DNA from: Vibrio sp. NTOU-M3
Lineage (GTDB): Bacteria; Pseudomonadota; Gammaproteobacteria; Enterobacterales; Vibrionaceae
Direction: 5' to 3'
DNA: 64,000 nt
Assembly: GCF_040869035.1 (NCBI RefSeq)
Contig: NZ_CP162100.1
Span: 1,302,001-1,366,000, forward strand
Below, piece by piece: positions 54,368 to 63,704 of the stretch; the stretch's first letter is position 1; each line of letters starts with the position of its first letter. A program made the position numbers and the translations under genes. Under the pieces are notes generated by a model. The model saw nothing but the letters and a program-made list of their open reading frames with translations. It was not told where the DNA came from and made no database searches.

Positions 54368-55261
54368 ATGTCTAAATTAGCAAATAATATAATAATCTCT
54401 TTTTTATGGCTGCTACCTGCTACCGTTTTTGCTCAAGATCTTATTAGTCAACGTCAGGGTGACTCACTCGTTGCTGCTTTAAGTAAAGATTATTATGAAA
54501 CCAACCAACATTGCGGCGGGCGAGGAAGGCCAGCATTTTTATGTTCAGGGATCACTTTTCGAGGTGGTGTACCGGGGGATTATTATATATGGAACCCAAG
54601 TCCAAACTCAGAAAGAAGCGGGGGTGTTTCCTTTTCTTATTTGAGAACGGATTCTAAATACCGTCGACTCGCTTATAATTATAAAAGTGGTTATACCGTA
54701 TACCAAGTATTTGGTGGGCCAAGAGACAAGGTTGATCTCGACTATCTATGTTTCTATCCGGTTGATGCAGCAACCAACCAACGTGAAGATTCGGGGTGTG
54801 GGAAAAACAGGCCATATCCGGAAACGAGCCTATCTTGTGATGAGCAGGGCGTATTTACCGCTGAGCAGTGGTATGCCCAAACCTATAATTTACAAGGGGT
54901 GAATAAAAGACAAACTCAATGTGGTTTCAACGTAAAAGAGGGAGTTCGAAATACGGCATCCAATTTTTATGAAGGTATCAGAGCAATGCACTTACTAGGG
55001 AATGAGAGCTTTGCACTTCAAAATGAAATCCGAATCAAAACATGGCCGCAAGGCATTGGTAGCAGCCTTCCTATTCAGAGTTTCTTTTATACACGCCGTT
55101 CTGGAGATGCAGGGCGTCTAGAAGCTCAGTCATATCAAAAGGATTTTTATGAGGTCACTGGTATTGCTATTCCTGTTATTAAAATTAGCTTGCCTCAAAC
55201 AATCGACCAAGACGCTAAATTTGAATTCAGCATGAATGATCAAGCGATCAATAATCTATAA
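54368..55261 (+). CDS. Halovibrin-like secreted protein
   Basis: A 297-residue protein with signal peptide MSKLANNIIISFLWLLPATVFAQ. The segments CGGRGRPAFLCSGITFRG, SGGVSFSYLRTDSKYRRLAYNYKSGY and DYLCFYPVDAATNQR match my memory of the family annotated as halovibrin HvnA/HvnC. Six to seven Cys suggest disulphides. Halovibrins of V. fischeri were described as secreted NAD-acting enzymes, but I see no clear catalytic motif, so activity is not claimed. Flanks on both sides are very AT-rich (54116-54367, 55262-55470), compatible with transfer. Confidence 0.55.
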   Translation: MSKLANNIIISFLWLLPATVFAQDLISQRQGDSLVAALSKDYYETNQHCGGRGRPAFLCSGITFRGGVPGDYYIWNPSPNSERSGGVSFSYLRTDSKYRRLAYNYKSGYTVYQVFGGPRDKVDLDYLCFYPVDAATNQREDSGCGKNRPYPETSLSCDEQGVFTAEQWYAQTYNLQGVNKRQTQCGFNVKEGVRNTASNFYEGIRAMHLLGNESFALQNEIRIKTWPQGIGSSLPIQSFFYTRRSGDAGRLEAQSYQKDFYEVTGIAIPVIKISLPQTIDQDAKFEFSMNDQAINNL

Positions 55262-55472
55262 GCTCTTTTGAGAAAAAATATACATTCTTTAGTACGAAAT
55301 AAGAACATTTTAATTCTCTAAATTAGTTTTATTAAATTTTTCATGTAATTTAAATTCTATATGGTGGCTCAAGTAATCAACCAGTTATCAATGACGCTAA
55401 AGAGGCCGATTGTATACTGGTGAGGGAAGGAACAAGTATTTCCAAAGCTCAATTTTATTTGATACCAATAAA

Positions 55473-55506
55473 GATAAAGCCAGAGTATGACTCTGGCTTT
55501 ATTTCT
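55473..55506. terminator. Bidirectional terminator
   Basis: AAAGCCAGAGT / ACTCTGGCTTT stem with A and T runs on either side. It serves the symporter on the minus strand and may end plus-strand reads. Confidence 0.88.
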
Positions 55507-55521
55507 TTTCTGGCTCTTGCT

Positions 55522-56895
55522 TTACGCTTTTACTGTCTTCATATTTTTAGCTAATGACGCAGGTGAGAAAAAGCGTCTAGTTTCTTCTACGACAACGTGA
55601 CGCAATGCAATTAGACCAATCAGGTTTGGAATCGCCATTAACCCATTGACGATATCAGCAATTATCCAAATCATATCTAAGTGGAGGAATGCACCTGACG
55701 CAACTAGGCAAAGGAAAATAACTTTGTAGGGTAGGACTGCTTTTGTTCCCAGTAAGAACACGACACAGCGTTCGCCATAGTAGTTCCAGCCTAAAATCGT
55801 CGTGAAAGCAAAGAACATTAAACCGATAGAAACCAGCATAGGCCCGAAGGTTTGTGAGTTTAACCCAGTGGCAAAAGCATGAGTTGTCATTGCTGCGCCA
55901 GCGAAATCACTTTGCCATGCACCAGTCAGGATTAACGCTAAACCAGTCATTGTGCATATGATAATGGTATCGAAAAAGGTACCTGTCATCGAAATCAGCC
56001 CTTGCTTTACACAAGAGTCAGTTTTTGCTGCCGCTGCCGCCATAGGGGCACTGCCCAGTCCGGATTCATTAGAGAACACGCCACGAGCAATGCCTGATTG
56101 GATAGCAAGCATAATACTGGCGCCCAAGAAACCACCAGTTGCTGCGGTTGATGTAAAAGCAGAAACCAATACCAGTTCAATTGCACTCAACAGTTGGTCG
56201 GCATTCATGATGATAACGCTCATACACGCAACGACGTAGATCACAGCCATTACTGGAACAACTTTGCCTGCTACCTTAGCGATTGATTGAATACCACCAA
56301 GTGTTACAAATGCAACTAATATGGTTAAGACCACAGCCGAGATTTCGCGAGAAACGCCAAATGAGATCTCTGAGGCATCTAAAATAGCATTCACTTGAGG
56401 GAATGTTCCGATACCGAAGCAGGCTACACCAAGCGCAAATACTGCAAACATAACGGCCAAAGCTTTAGATCCTACACCGTATTGAAGGTAGTACATCGGC
56501 CCGCCAACCATTTGTCCTTTATCATCTACTTTTCGATATTTTACGGCTAATAGGCATTCAGCGTATTTCGTTGCCATACCAAAAAGGGCAGCAAGCCACA
56601 TCCAGAATAAGGCACCTGGTCCTCCAAGTTTGATGGCTGTAGCAACACCAACAATGTTTCCGGTTCCGATGGTGGCAGAAAGCGCGGTACAAAGTGCAGC
56701 AAAACTAGAAACGTCACCCTGTTTTTGGGTGTCATCTTTGCTGAATACCATTTTCAATGCTGTTGGAAGGTGACGAAATTGAAGTAATCCAAGTCGAAAC
56801 GTGAAATAAACACCAGTACCCACAAGCAGAATAAGCAGTGGCGGGCCCCAGACAAAATTGTCGATAGTTTTTAAAATTGATTGAAGGTTATCCAT
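55522..56895 (-). CDS. AGCS-family Na+/alanine (glycine) symporter
   Basis: A 457-residue inner-membrane carrier. The motif GPGALFWMWLAALFGMATKYAECLLAVKYR is the family signature, as is FSNESGLGSAPMAAAAAKT. About eleven membrane segments. A tandem glycine riboswitch lies in the leader, so the transported amino acid is glycine or alanine and expression follows glycine level. Single-gene unit. Confidence 0.95.
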   Translation of the reverse strand: MDNLQSILKTIDNFVWGPPLLILLVGTGVYFTFRLGLLQFRHLPTALKMVFSKDDTQKQGDVSSFAALCTALSATIGTGNIVGVATAIKLGGPGALFWMWLAALFGMATKYAECLLAVKYRKVDDKGQMVGGPMYYLQYGVGSKALAVMFAVFALGVACFGIGTFPQVNAILDASEISFGVSREISAVVLTILVAFVTLGGIQSIAKVAGKVVPVMAVIYVVACMSVIIMNADQLLSAIELVLVSAFTSTAATGGFLGASIMLAIQSGIARGVFSNESGLGSAPMAAAAAKTDSCVKQGLISMTGTFFDTIIICTMTGLALILTGAWQSDFAGAAMTTHAFATGLNSQTFGPMLVSIGLMFFAFTTILGWNYYGERCVVFLLGTKAVLPYKVIFLCLVASGAFLHLDMIWIIADIVNGLMAIPNLIGLIALRHVVVEETRRFFSPASLAKNMKTVKA

Positions 56896-57000
56896 GATTT
56901 CCCCTTAAGTAATAACGCTTTTTAAGGAGAAGAGGGAAAGGGTGCGGATCAACGATCGCACAAAGCCAAGGTGATGAGACCAAATAGCTGGGTTAGTACT

Positions 57001-57228
57001 TTCCACTCCTCTGTCCTTTTGCCTGAGAGTTTCACTCTGCTTGCGCAAAGCTTGCTCCTTCGGCGACCGATTTAACGATTCTCTCCAGAGGTTCCTCCAA
57101 CTACAGTCCTCGCTTTTCCCTTTTGGGTCTGGATAACCAGAATAAAGCACCTGAAAGATTTACTTCTTCGGCGGGTTAATCTGACCAATTGTTAATAATT
57201 GGTTAATAACCACTCTCCTGCAGTCTTC
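57001..57228 (-). promoter_or_regulatory. Tandem glycine riboswitch
   Basis: On the minus strand the leader shows two aptamer cores. The first has GGAGAGTGG and CCGCCGAAGAAGTAAATC followed by TTTCAGGTGC. The second has GGAGAGAATC, CGCCGAAGGAGCAAGC, then CTCTCAGGCAAAAGGACAGAG. The GGAGAG / CCGAAG..GCAA / CAGGCAAAAGGACAG order is diagnostic. The layout equals the known V. cholerae leader of the same symporter. About 100 bases follow to the ATG, holding the expression platform. Confidence 0.92.
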
Positions 57229-57456
57229 ATCGGAACAATTATCTAAAATTGATAATTTGCAGCGGCGATACTAACGAAATCGAATAACCTTGTCATCAGT
57301 AAAAGTCGCGTTTGCTCAATAAATCAACACAGACTCATTAAAACAACTTACTTCTGACCAAGGCTTTCAATTTAATGGTATAACTATAAAGAGGAACTTC
57401 GATGGCTTAAGCTATTATTTGTGCTTAAGTTTATGGAGAAAGACAAAGGAGTGGGT

Positions 57457-57615
57457 ATGACCAGGTTAATCGCCATTGCTGTATTAATTGCGCTTGCGTT
57501 TGTGCTTATACGGTATCGCACCAGTGAAAAGCTACAAAAATGGGTGGTGATTACTCTATTATCTGGTTTTCTTGTGTACACCGTATCCCTAATGGTAACG
57601 GAATTAGTACGCTGA
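57457..57615 (+). CDS. Small two-helix membrane protein
   Basis: A 52-residue protein, MTRLIAIAVLIALAFVLIRY at the start, then a basic turn (RTSEKLQK) and a second hydrophobic segment. The start at ATG 57457 has AAGGAG at good spacing; an upstream GTG at 57421 in frame has none. It lies 22 bases before the coiled-coil gene and is probably co-transcribed. Function unknown. Confidence 0.7.
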   Translation: MTRLIAIAVLIALAFVLIRYRTSEKLQKWVVITLLSGFLVYTVSLMVTELVR

Positions 57616-57637
57616 CTGAAAATGTTGGGAGTGTTAG

Positions 57638-58366
57638 GTGAATAAGCAAACCGATATGGAAGATGATGTTGTCGTTATCGAGCAGCGTGATAAAAAAACA
57701 TACCTTTATATTGCGATAGCGGGTGCTTTAGGGTTAGCGCTTGGTGGTTTGGTTGGTTCTTCTGTCACTGCTTCTCAATGGCAAAAGACTTATCAAGGTT
57801 TAGAGTCCCAATATCAGGAGCTGCTGGAAAACAAGCAAATCTTGGTGCAACAAGTAGAAGAAAAAGCGGCGAAAGTCGATAGTGAAATTGAACGAAAGTT
57901 TCAAGAAGCGATTGAAACGGCTAACGAGAAGCACCAAAACGAACTGTCTAAGCTCCAGCAACAGGTCGAAGAGCTAGAAAAGGTAAATTTATCTTTAGAA
58001 GCAAGCCTTGAAGAACAGAAAAAGCAATTAGCAAGCGCCACAACGACTAATAGTAAGCTGAACAGGCAAGCAGATATGCAAGCGACGATGTTTGAGCGTT
58101 CCCGAGAGTTGTTTCAAAAAGAGCTTAAGGTTAAACAAGAACTGGAATCATTGCAGAAAGAGCAAGAATCACTTCTACCTAAAATTAAAGCGTTGAAAAA
58201 AGAGTGTGATGTTTACCTAGAGGGAACCTCTTGGGATGCAAAATCAGATTCATGTGACAAACTTGATGAAACAAACTCTAGATTGAGCCAAGTTGAGCAG
58301 ATGATTCGAGTTCATCAAATGGACTTAGAACAGATAAAGGCTCTTTCTGAACAGCTAGGGTTATAG
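57638..58366 (+). CDS. Membrane-anchored coiled-coil protein
   Basis: A 242-residue protein. GTG start with GGGAG. A single membrane helix at about 26-45 (IAIAGALGLALGGLVGSSV) is followed by a long Glu/Gln/Lys-rich coiled coil from 50 to 230. Two Cys (ECDVYLEG, SDSCDK) break it near residue 190. Function unknown; a periplasmic or cytoplasmic spacer/scaffold is possible. Confidence 0.8.
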   Translation: MNKQTDMEDDVVVIEQRDKKTYLYIAIAGALGLALGGLVGSSVTASQWQKTYQGLESQYQELLENKQILVQQVEEKAAKVDSEIERKFQEAIETANEKHQNELSKLQQQVEELEKVNLSLEASLEEQKKQLASATTTNSKLNRQADMQATMFERSRELFQKELKVKQELESLQKEQESLLPKIKALKKECDVYLEGTSWDAKSDSCDKLDETNSRLSQVEQMIRVHQMDLEQIKALSEQLGL

Positions 58367-58385
58367 CGTTAAATATTATTCAGTA

Positions 58386-58417
58386 TAAAAAGCCTCACGA
58401 TAGTGAGGCTTTTTTAA
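58386..58417 (+). terminator. Terminator after the coiled-coil gene
   Basis: AAAAAGCCTCAC / GTGAGGCTTTTTT stem-loop. Confidence 0.92.
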
Positions 58418-58521
58418 TGTGCATTAACTCTCATAAATAGGCTTATACTTATTAATTTATAAAAACATTTTATCTATAACTTATACTTGTTCTGAATGAT
58501 AGGTTTGTTAATATCTATTTA

Positions 58522-60324
58522 ATGGTATGTCGTATTGTTGGGGTGTGCATGAGGAAAAAGACAGGTGGAGATAACGTTCTATCAAGTGTACGCTCTTTGC
58601 TTTATTTAGGCTTTCTAATTGCAGTCTTACTGATTACTTACACTCTAATTACAGAACACGTACTTGTTCGCTGGATCTACATTTTATTCCCCATCAGTAT
58701 GCTTGTGGCTCTTTTTACTAAACAGCATAAGTTGAAAGCTTTTTCAGCATGCTTTTCAATGGTTGTTATCTTAGTTGGCGGCTACATTGAGCCGTTAGAG
58801 CTGGATGCAATAGAAGAGAGTTTTATTTTTCTTCCTCTGTGCTACATCATCATCTTTCCCGGATCGTTTTGGCCAATTATGTCTTGCTTTTTACTCGTGG
58901 CTAGCTATTGGTATGAACTACCTAGTGAAGATTTTGGTGAGTTTATTGAAGACGCTATTGAGATTGTTGCAATCACGGTGTTCGCAACCACAATGAGTTT
59001 TTTTCAACAAAAATCCTATCGCCAAGCAAAACTTTATAGAAAATCAGCGTTTACTGATCACCTAACCCAAATCCCCAATCGAAAGGCCTTTTATTCTGAT
59101 TTAGAAGAGATAGATACTGACGGCGATAATGATTATTCGGTGATCCAAATTGGCTTAAATGAGTTCAAGAATGTGAATGATAGCTTAGGGTACAGCAACG
59201 GAGATTCATTACTTATATTGTTCACAAGAAAATTGCAGAGCCTGCTTGATGGACGAGGAAAACTATACCGACTTGCGGGAGATGAATTTATCATTCTTCT
59301 AGAATCTTCTCATGACATCAGGGTTAAAACTGATCGTATCTTAGCATCTATACGAGAGCAGTATGATGGCATGTTTGATGTTGAAAATACCTCTCATACC
59401 TTAACATTTAGTAGTGGCATTGCGGTGTTGAGTGATGCTTCAGGAAACAAAGGGCTATGGGGAAAAAATGCTGATATTGCCCTATACAAGGCAAAAACGT
59501 TTGGCTCAAATACGGTGCAATGGTATGACGATGAACTGCTCAACGAAACTATACGTCAGCATCAGATAGAAATAGAGTTGAAAGACGCGATCAATAGCAA
59601 TCAGTTTGTATTAGCGTACCAGCCCAAGGTTTGTGTAATTCAGAACAAGATCTTAGGTGCGGAAGCTTTGATTCGCTGGACTCATCCATTTTTGGGAGTG
59701 ATCAGTCCGATGGAGTTTATTGCGATTGCAGAAAAAACAGCGCAGATTATTCCGATTGGTCGTTGGGTGATTAAGACGGCGTGTCAGCAGGCTCATCAGT
59801 GGCATAAAGAAGGTCACGATGTATGTATTTCTGTAAATGTTTCAACTGTTCAGTTTCTTCATGATGATATATACCAATATGTCAAAACGGTTATTTCTGA
59901 GATCCAATTACCTCCTCACTTGTTGCAGATTGAGATTACAGAATCCACTTTAATGCAGAGGAAGACACTAGTCGCTGAGACATGTCAGAAGTTGCGAGAA
60001 CTGGGTGTTACTATAGCCATTGATGATTTTGGTGTTGCCTATTCATCACTAAACTATTTAAAGCGATTACCCATTGATGTACTAAAAATTGATAAGTCTT
60101 TTATTGATGATTGCGTTATAAAGAAAACCGATCGAATGTTAGTGAGAACGATCATTCAAATGGGGCGGAATTTAGAGAAACAAGTTGTCGCTGAAGGGGT
60201 GGAAACGCACGAGCAGCTGGAAATTCTAAGGTTAGAAGGATGTAATGAATTCCAAGGATATCTGTTTTCCAAACCAGTTTCTGCCAAGGAGTTTGCTGGT
60301 TTTTTAAGTAAGCTCAAGCAGTAA
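58522..60324 (+). CDS. Membrane GGDEF-EAL c-di-GMP protein
   Basis: A 600-residue protein. Four to five membrane helices in residues 20-150, then a GGDEF domain whose signature is AGDEF (252-256), the first Gly replaced by Ala. An EAL domain follows, with intact GAEALIRW (E381) and the catalytic loops IEITESTLM, IDDFGVAYSSLNYLKRLPIDVLKIDKSF and VAEGVET. Thus a phosphodiesterase is the likely activity, with the GGDEF domain perhaps a GTP-sensing one. The frame's first ATG at 58522 is used; an ATG nine codons later (MRKKTGGDN) is an alternative. Not linked to the cyclase at 48347. Confidence 0.92.
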   Translation: MVCRIVGVCMRKKTGGDNVLSSVRSLLYLGFLIAVLLITYTLITEHVLVRWIYILFPISMLVALFTKQHKLKAFSACFSMVVILVGGYIEPLELDAIEESFIFLPLCYIIIFPGSFWPIMSCFLLVASYWYELPSEDFGEFIEDAIEIVAITVFATTMSFFQQKSYRQAKLYRKSAFTDHLTQIPNRKAFYSDLEEIDTDGDNDYSVIQIGLNEFKNVNDSLGYSNGDSLLILFTRKLQSLLDGRGKLYRLAGDEFIILLESSHDIRVKTDRILASIREQYDGMFDVENTSHTLTFSSGIAVLSDASGNKGLWGKNADIALYKAKTFGSNTVQWYDDELLNETIRQHQIEIELKDAINSNQFVLAYQPKVCVIQNKILGAEALIRWTHPFLGVISPMEFIAIAEKTAQIIPIGRWVIKTACQQAHQWHKEGHDVCISVNVSTVQFLHDDIYQYVKTVISEIQLPPHLLQIEITESTLMQRKTLVAETCQKLRELGVTIAIDDFGVAYSSLNYLKRLPIDVLKIDKSFIDDCVIKKTDRMLVRTIIQMGRNLEKQVVAEGVETHEQLEILRLEGCNEFQGYLFSKPVSAKEFAGFLSKLKQ

Positions 60325-60327
60325 ATA

Positions 60328-60840
60328 TTAAGCATCAGAGACTTCATTCATTTTACTTTTACTCAGTCTATAGATGGTGCTGAGGTTAACAGCGATCATC
60401 GTTACTTCAAGCAGCACGCCTCCGATAGAACCTAAAACGAGGTTGTTTGCTAACCAAAAGCAAGCGCCAATAAGAAATGCAATGCGCATTTTTATTCCAT
60501 CAAGCCGAAACAGGGCGTAAGTACCGATGCTTGTTCCTATAATCGCTAACATATCTGTCCATCTTGTTGCCATATAGAGCCCCATCGTTACGCCAAATAC
60601 TATGAATAATCCCGCGATATACAGTGAGTTAGTTTTTATAGAAGTGAATGTTCTTAGACCAGACAGAAAAGAGCTCAATGCTGCAACCGGAGCACCTAGC
60701 AGTATATAATGCACCATATGGTTGATGTTGAGTGTTAGCATCATAATCTTTAATGTACGATCCGTTTTTTGATAAAACGTACAAACGCCCAAAATGAAGC
60801 TTAGCAGGCCAACCAACTGTGCAAGATCTAGTGAAATCAT
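60328..60840 (-). CDS. YgjV-like inner-membrane protein
   Basis: A 170-residue membrane protein with about five helices. LVGLLSFILGVCTFYQKTDRTLKIMM and HYILLGAPVAALSSFLSGLRTFTS are the features of the YgjV family. Function unknown. Its promoter shares the gap with the RRF_GI-like gene. Confidence 0.85.
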   Translation of the reverse strand: MISLDLAQLVGLLSFILGVCTFYQKTDRTLKIMMLTLNINHMVHYILLGAPVAALSSFLSGLRTFTSIKTNSLYIAGLFIVFGVTMGLYMATRWTDMLAIIGTSIGTYALFRLDGIKMRIAFLIGACFWLANNLVLGSIGGVLLEVTMIAVNLSTIYRLSKSKMNEVSDA

Positions 60841-60895
60841 AATAATTATTGATTTTTAAGAAGAGCAAGCATCATATATCATTTAATTTTAAAAT

Positions 60896-60910
60896 TGAAA
60901 TATCGTTTTA
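60896..60910. promoter_or_regulatory. KdgR-like sequence outside the catabolic locus
   Basis: TGAAATATCGTTTTA fits the element of the locus, and matches the classic KdgR box better than several sites inside it. It lies 8 bases ahead of the GTG start of the next gene and 56 bases ahead of the divergent YgjV-like gene. Chance occurrence in AT-rich DNA is possible. Confidence 0.45.
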
Positions 60911-60918
60911 ATTATAGG

Positions 60919-61359
60919 GTGAATGAATGTTTCCAAAGAGAGCTTCCTTTGAGTGATAAGCAGAGTAGATTTTCAACATCATCCTTGACTATATCGTTAC
61001 CTTCGCTCGTTCATCGAATTGGAGGGGCGCATGTGAAAGTAGTAAAGGTATTGGCCTCAGAAAGTGGTTGTGAGCTGAAACGCATCCGCCGCTCAAGAAA
61101 CTGGCAAGTGACAGGAAACATTGAATTGATTCAGGAATGGGTTAGTAAGGTGAAAGCTGAGCACCTTGATACATGCCAATTTTTAATCACTAAGGTGGAT
61201 GATGCTTTACGTCAAGCAAAAGCGAATGATGAACCCATAGAAGAACAGTTGATTGCCCTGATACAAACAACACCGAATATGACGCTCTTCGAATTAATGG
61301 ATCAGACAAGTTGCACGCTTGCCCAAGCGAGAAAAGCTCGATTTATTGCAGAATGTTAG
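60919..61359 (+). CDS. RRF_GI-like Vibrio protein
   Basis: About 146 residues from GTG 60919 (a TTG at 60895 is another option and would put the box inside the gene). The stretch LPSLVHRIGGAHVKVVKVLASESGCELKRIRRSRNWQVTG and the end MTLFELMDQTSCTLAQARKARF match my memory of a Vibrio family annotated as ribosome-recycling-factor-like (RRF_GI). It is not the essential RRF. True function is unknown. Confidence 0.6.
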   Translation: MNECFQRELPLSDKQSRFSTSSLTISLPSLVHRIGGAHVKVVKVLASESGCELKRIRRSRNWQVTGNIELIQEWVSKVKAEHLDTCQFLITKVDDALRQAKANDEPIEEQLIALIQTTPNMTLFELMDQTSCTLAQARKARFIAEC

Positions 61360-61539
61360 CAAAATAAAAATGGGATGAGATCTCTTAAATTGCTCAACAT
61401 AATGGATTAGCTTTGATATTGGACTTCAATATTGGGAATGAAGATTCAAGGTGTAATTTAAAGTGTTTTTCACGTTGTACTATGGCTGCAATTTGCTAGA
61501 GTGCAGTACTTAAACATTATACAAACTCAACTATAAAAA

Positions 61540-62496
61540 ATGCCTTTCTTTTTTCGCACGCTAACCAAAGCTATTTTGCTGTTTCCTATTGTTACGATAA
61601 TATCTTCATGTTCTCAGTTTGAAGATGAACTCACGAAGTATCCCTACATTTCTGCCAATTATATTACTCAAGAAAATATGGGAGAGTTAAGTGGTATCGC
61701 ACTATCGAAGCGTAATCCGGGTGTCATTTGGGTTGGTAATGACAATGGCAACACCGCTGAGTTGTTTGCTATCAATGCAAAAGGTGAGCGCATAGTCACA
61801 CTTGAACAGATAAATGGTGCTCATGATGATTGGGAAGACCTAGCGATTTTTGAGCACGATGGTAAATCATACATCATGATTGCAGATGTGGGCGATAACG
61901 GTAGTCAACGACCCCTAAGCTTTTTTAGTATTATTGAAGAACCCGATTTATCTGAAGTTGAGTTAGGAGGGCGAATCACAGTCAAACCTGCTTGGGTGTC
62001 CTCGTTCTCTTTTGAAGATAGGCCTCGTGATTGTGAAGCGGTTGCTATCGATAGCGTAAATAACAAAATCTTATTATTGAGTAAGCGAACAGAGTCTCAA
62101 ATACTTTACGAACTGCCGTTAACGTTTGAACGTAGTTGGCGGATGGTGGCTAAACGTCTTGGTGAAATCACGCCACTTCCAGAGCCAGAAAAGCAATCTT
62201 ATCGTTTGATTGATTTGGCGAACTATACCAATAAACCGACCAGTATGGATATTTCTGAAGATGGGCTTTCTGCTGTGGTTCTAACCTATGGTGATGCGTT
62301 TATTTTTAAAAAAGATACGCCAGAACAAGACTGGTTAAGTACGCTGAACTCACAGCCTGAACGCATTCCGTTACCCGTGCTTAAACAAGGAGAGGCGATA
62401 GCCTTTGGTGAAAAAGCTGAGCATGTATTCATAACAAGTGAAAAGCTGCCGGCTCCCTTACTTAATGTTAATTTAAGGCAAATGAGAGAGGAATAA
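61540..62496 (+). CDS. Putative lipoprotein with beta-propeller-like repeats
   Basis: A 318-residue exported protein with lipobox IISSC (C24). It carries repeated beta motifs: MGELSGIALSKRNPGVIWVGNDNGN, DDWEDLAIFEHDGKSYIMIADVGDNG, RDCEAVAIDSVNNKILLLSKR, PTSMDISEDGLSAVVLTYGD. These recall esterase-like or SdiA-regulated propellers. The acidic DDWEDLA and ADVGDN sites may bind metal. Function unknown. Confidence 0.7.
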   Translation: MPFFFRTLTKAILLFPIVTIISSCSQFEDELTKYPYISANYITQENMGELSGIALSKRNPGVIWVGNDNGNTAELFAINAKGERIVTLEQINGAHDDWEDLAIFEHDGKSYIMIADVGDNGSQRPLSFFSIIEEPDLSEVELGGRITVKPAWVSSFSFEDRPRDCEAVAIDSVNNKILLLSKRTESQILYELPLTFERSWRMVAKRLGEITPLPEPEKQSYRLIDLANYTNKPTSMDISEDGLSAVVLTYGDAFIFKKDTPEQDWLSTLNSQPERIPLPVLKQGEAIAFGEKAEHVFITSEKLPAPLLNVNLRQMREE

Positions 62497-62520
62497 CCCA
62501 TCAACTCTTAGCCAAAGTGA

Positions 62521-62546
62521 TTAAGCCACCTTATAGAGGTGGCTTT
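62521..62546. terminator. Bidirectional terminator
   Basis: AAGCCACCT / AGGTGGCTTTT hairpin between two convergent genes. Confidence 0.87.
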
Positions 62547-62549
62547 TGC

Positions 62550-63704
62550 TTAACTAAGGACTTGATTGAGTGCGGTTACCAAGCGTTTTACTGCTTGTTT
62601 TAGCTGTTGTGGTGAGGCATTGGTGAAGTTAAGCCTAAGTGCTGATGAGGCATCGTTTTCTTTAGGATAAAAAACAGGGCTTGGCACGACTGCGATGCCA
62701 TTTTCAAGCATGGTTTGAGCGAGGGAAAATGTGTCACACGGTGGTAATGACAGCCAAACAAACATCCCACCATTGATGGGTTGCAGATGACAACCGTCTG
62801 GTAATTTTTCACGGAGTTCTGAATACAATACCTGATAACGCGTTTTATAGAGCGTGCAGATATCTTGCATATGTTGATGGAAGCTTTCGTGAGTTAAGAG
62901 CCCTAAAAGTAACGCCTGCATTGGAATACTTGAGTGTAAATCAGCCCCTTGTTTTATTTTAATTAAAGGAGCTAAGTAATCTTTCTTACCTGATACCGTA
63001 CCAATGCGGAGTCCGGGCGAGGCTATTTTGGAAAATGAACGCAGCACAATAGAGTGTTGAGGACAAAAATCTGAGACTAATGGCAATGCGTCGCCCACAA
63101 AGCGTAACTCACGGTAGGGGGCATCTTCAATCAGCGCAACATTATATTGTTGGCAGAGCGAGGCAACTTGTTGACGAGTCTCAAGAGACCAGCAAACACC
63201 GGTTGGATTGTGAAAATCTGGCACCGCATAGAACATCTTTGGAGTATGTTGCTCGAAACATGCCTGTAATTGTTCGATATTTGGGCCTGCTTCTGTTTGT
63301 TCTACAGTGAGAATGTCAGCCTGAACTAAACCAAACACCTGCATTGCACCAAGATAACTCGGTGCTTCCATTACAACCTTATCGCCTGGGTTTATGTAAG
63401 CACGGGCGATAAGATCGAGTCCTTGCTGTGAGCCAGTAGTGACCATGACGTCATGATCTTGGGTTAACTGAAAGCGCAGGCGCAAGTGCTGTAGTAACGG
63501 TGCGTAACCTTGTGTTCCCCCATATTGGAAAACTTCAGGTAATTCAGAAAGCGACGCTAAAGTTGGCTTCATTAACTCAATAGGAAATGTTTGCGCATCA
63601 GGTAACCCACCAGCAAGAGAGATAACATTTGGATCACTTGCAGCAGCAAGAATTTCTCGAATGTATGAAGATTTAATTTGTTGTAATGATTTGGCTATTT
63701 CCAT
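62550..63704 (-). CDS. PLP-dependent aminotransferase (fold type I)
   Basis: A 384-residue class I/II aminotransferase of the 2-aminoadipate/MocR-catalytic subgroup without the GntR domain. Opening ISLAGGLPDAQTFP, the phosphate-loop GGTQGYAPL and TTGSQQGLDL, PDFHNPTGVCWS, and the Schiff-base K225 in LRSFSKIASPGLRIG. It probably transaminates an aliphatic or aromatic amino acid. It is divergent from the AraC regulator, which may control it. Confidence 0.92.
   Translation of the reverse strand: MEIAKSLQQIKSSYIREILAAASDPNVISLAGGLPDAQTFPIELMKPTLASLSELPEVFQYGGTQGYAPLLQHLRLRFQLTQDHDVMVTTGSQQGLDLIARAYINPGDKVVMEAPSYLGAMQVFGLVQADILTVEQTEAGPNIEQLQACFEQHTPKMFYAVPDFHNPTGVCWSLETRQQVASLCQQYNVALIEDAPYRELRFVGDALPLVSDFCPQHSIVLRSFSKIASPGLRIGTVSGKKDYLAPLIKIKQGADLHSSIPMQALLLGLLTHESFHQHMQDICTLYKTRYQVLYSELREKLPDGCHLQPINGGMFVWLSLPPCDTFSLAQTMLENGIAVVPSPVFYPKENDASSALRLNFTNASPQQLKQAVKRLVTALNQVLS

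Noticed and set aside
60328..61359. Ribosome recycling factor (frr)
   Set aside because: The gene at 60919 is shorter than true RRF and lacks its typical sequence; only the Vibrio RRF_GI-like family is plausible.
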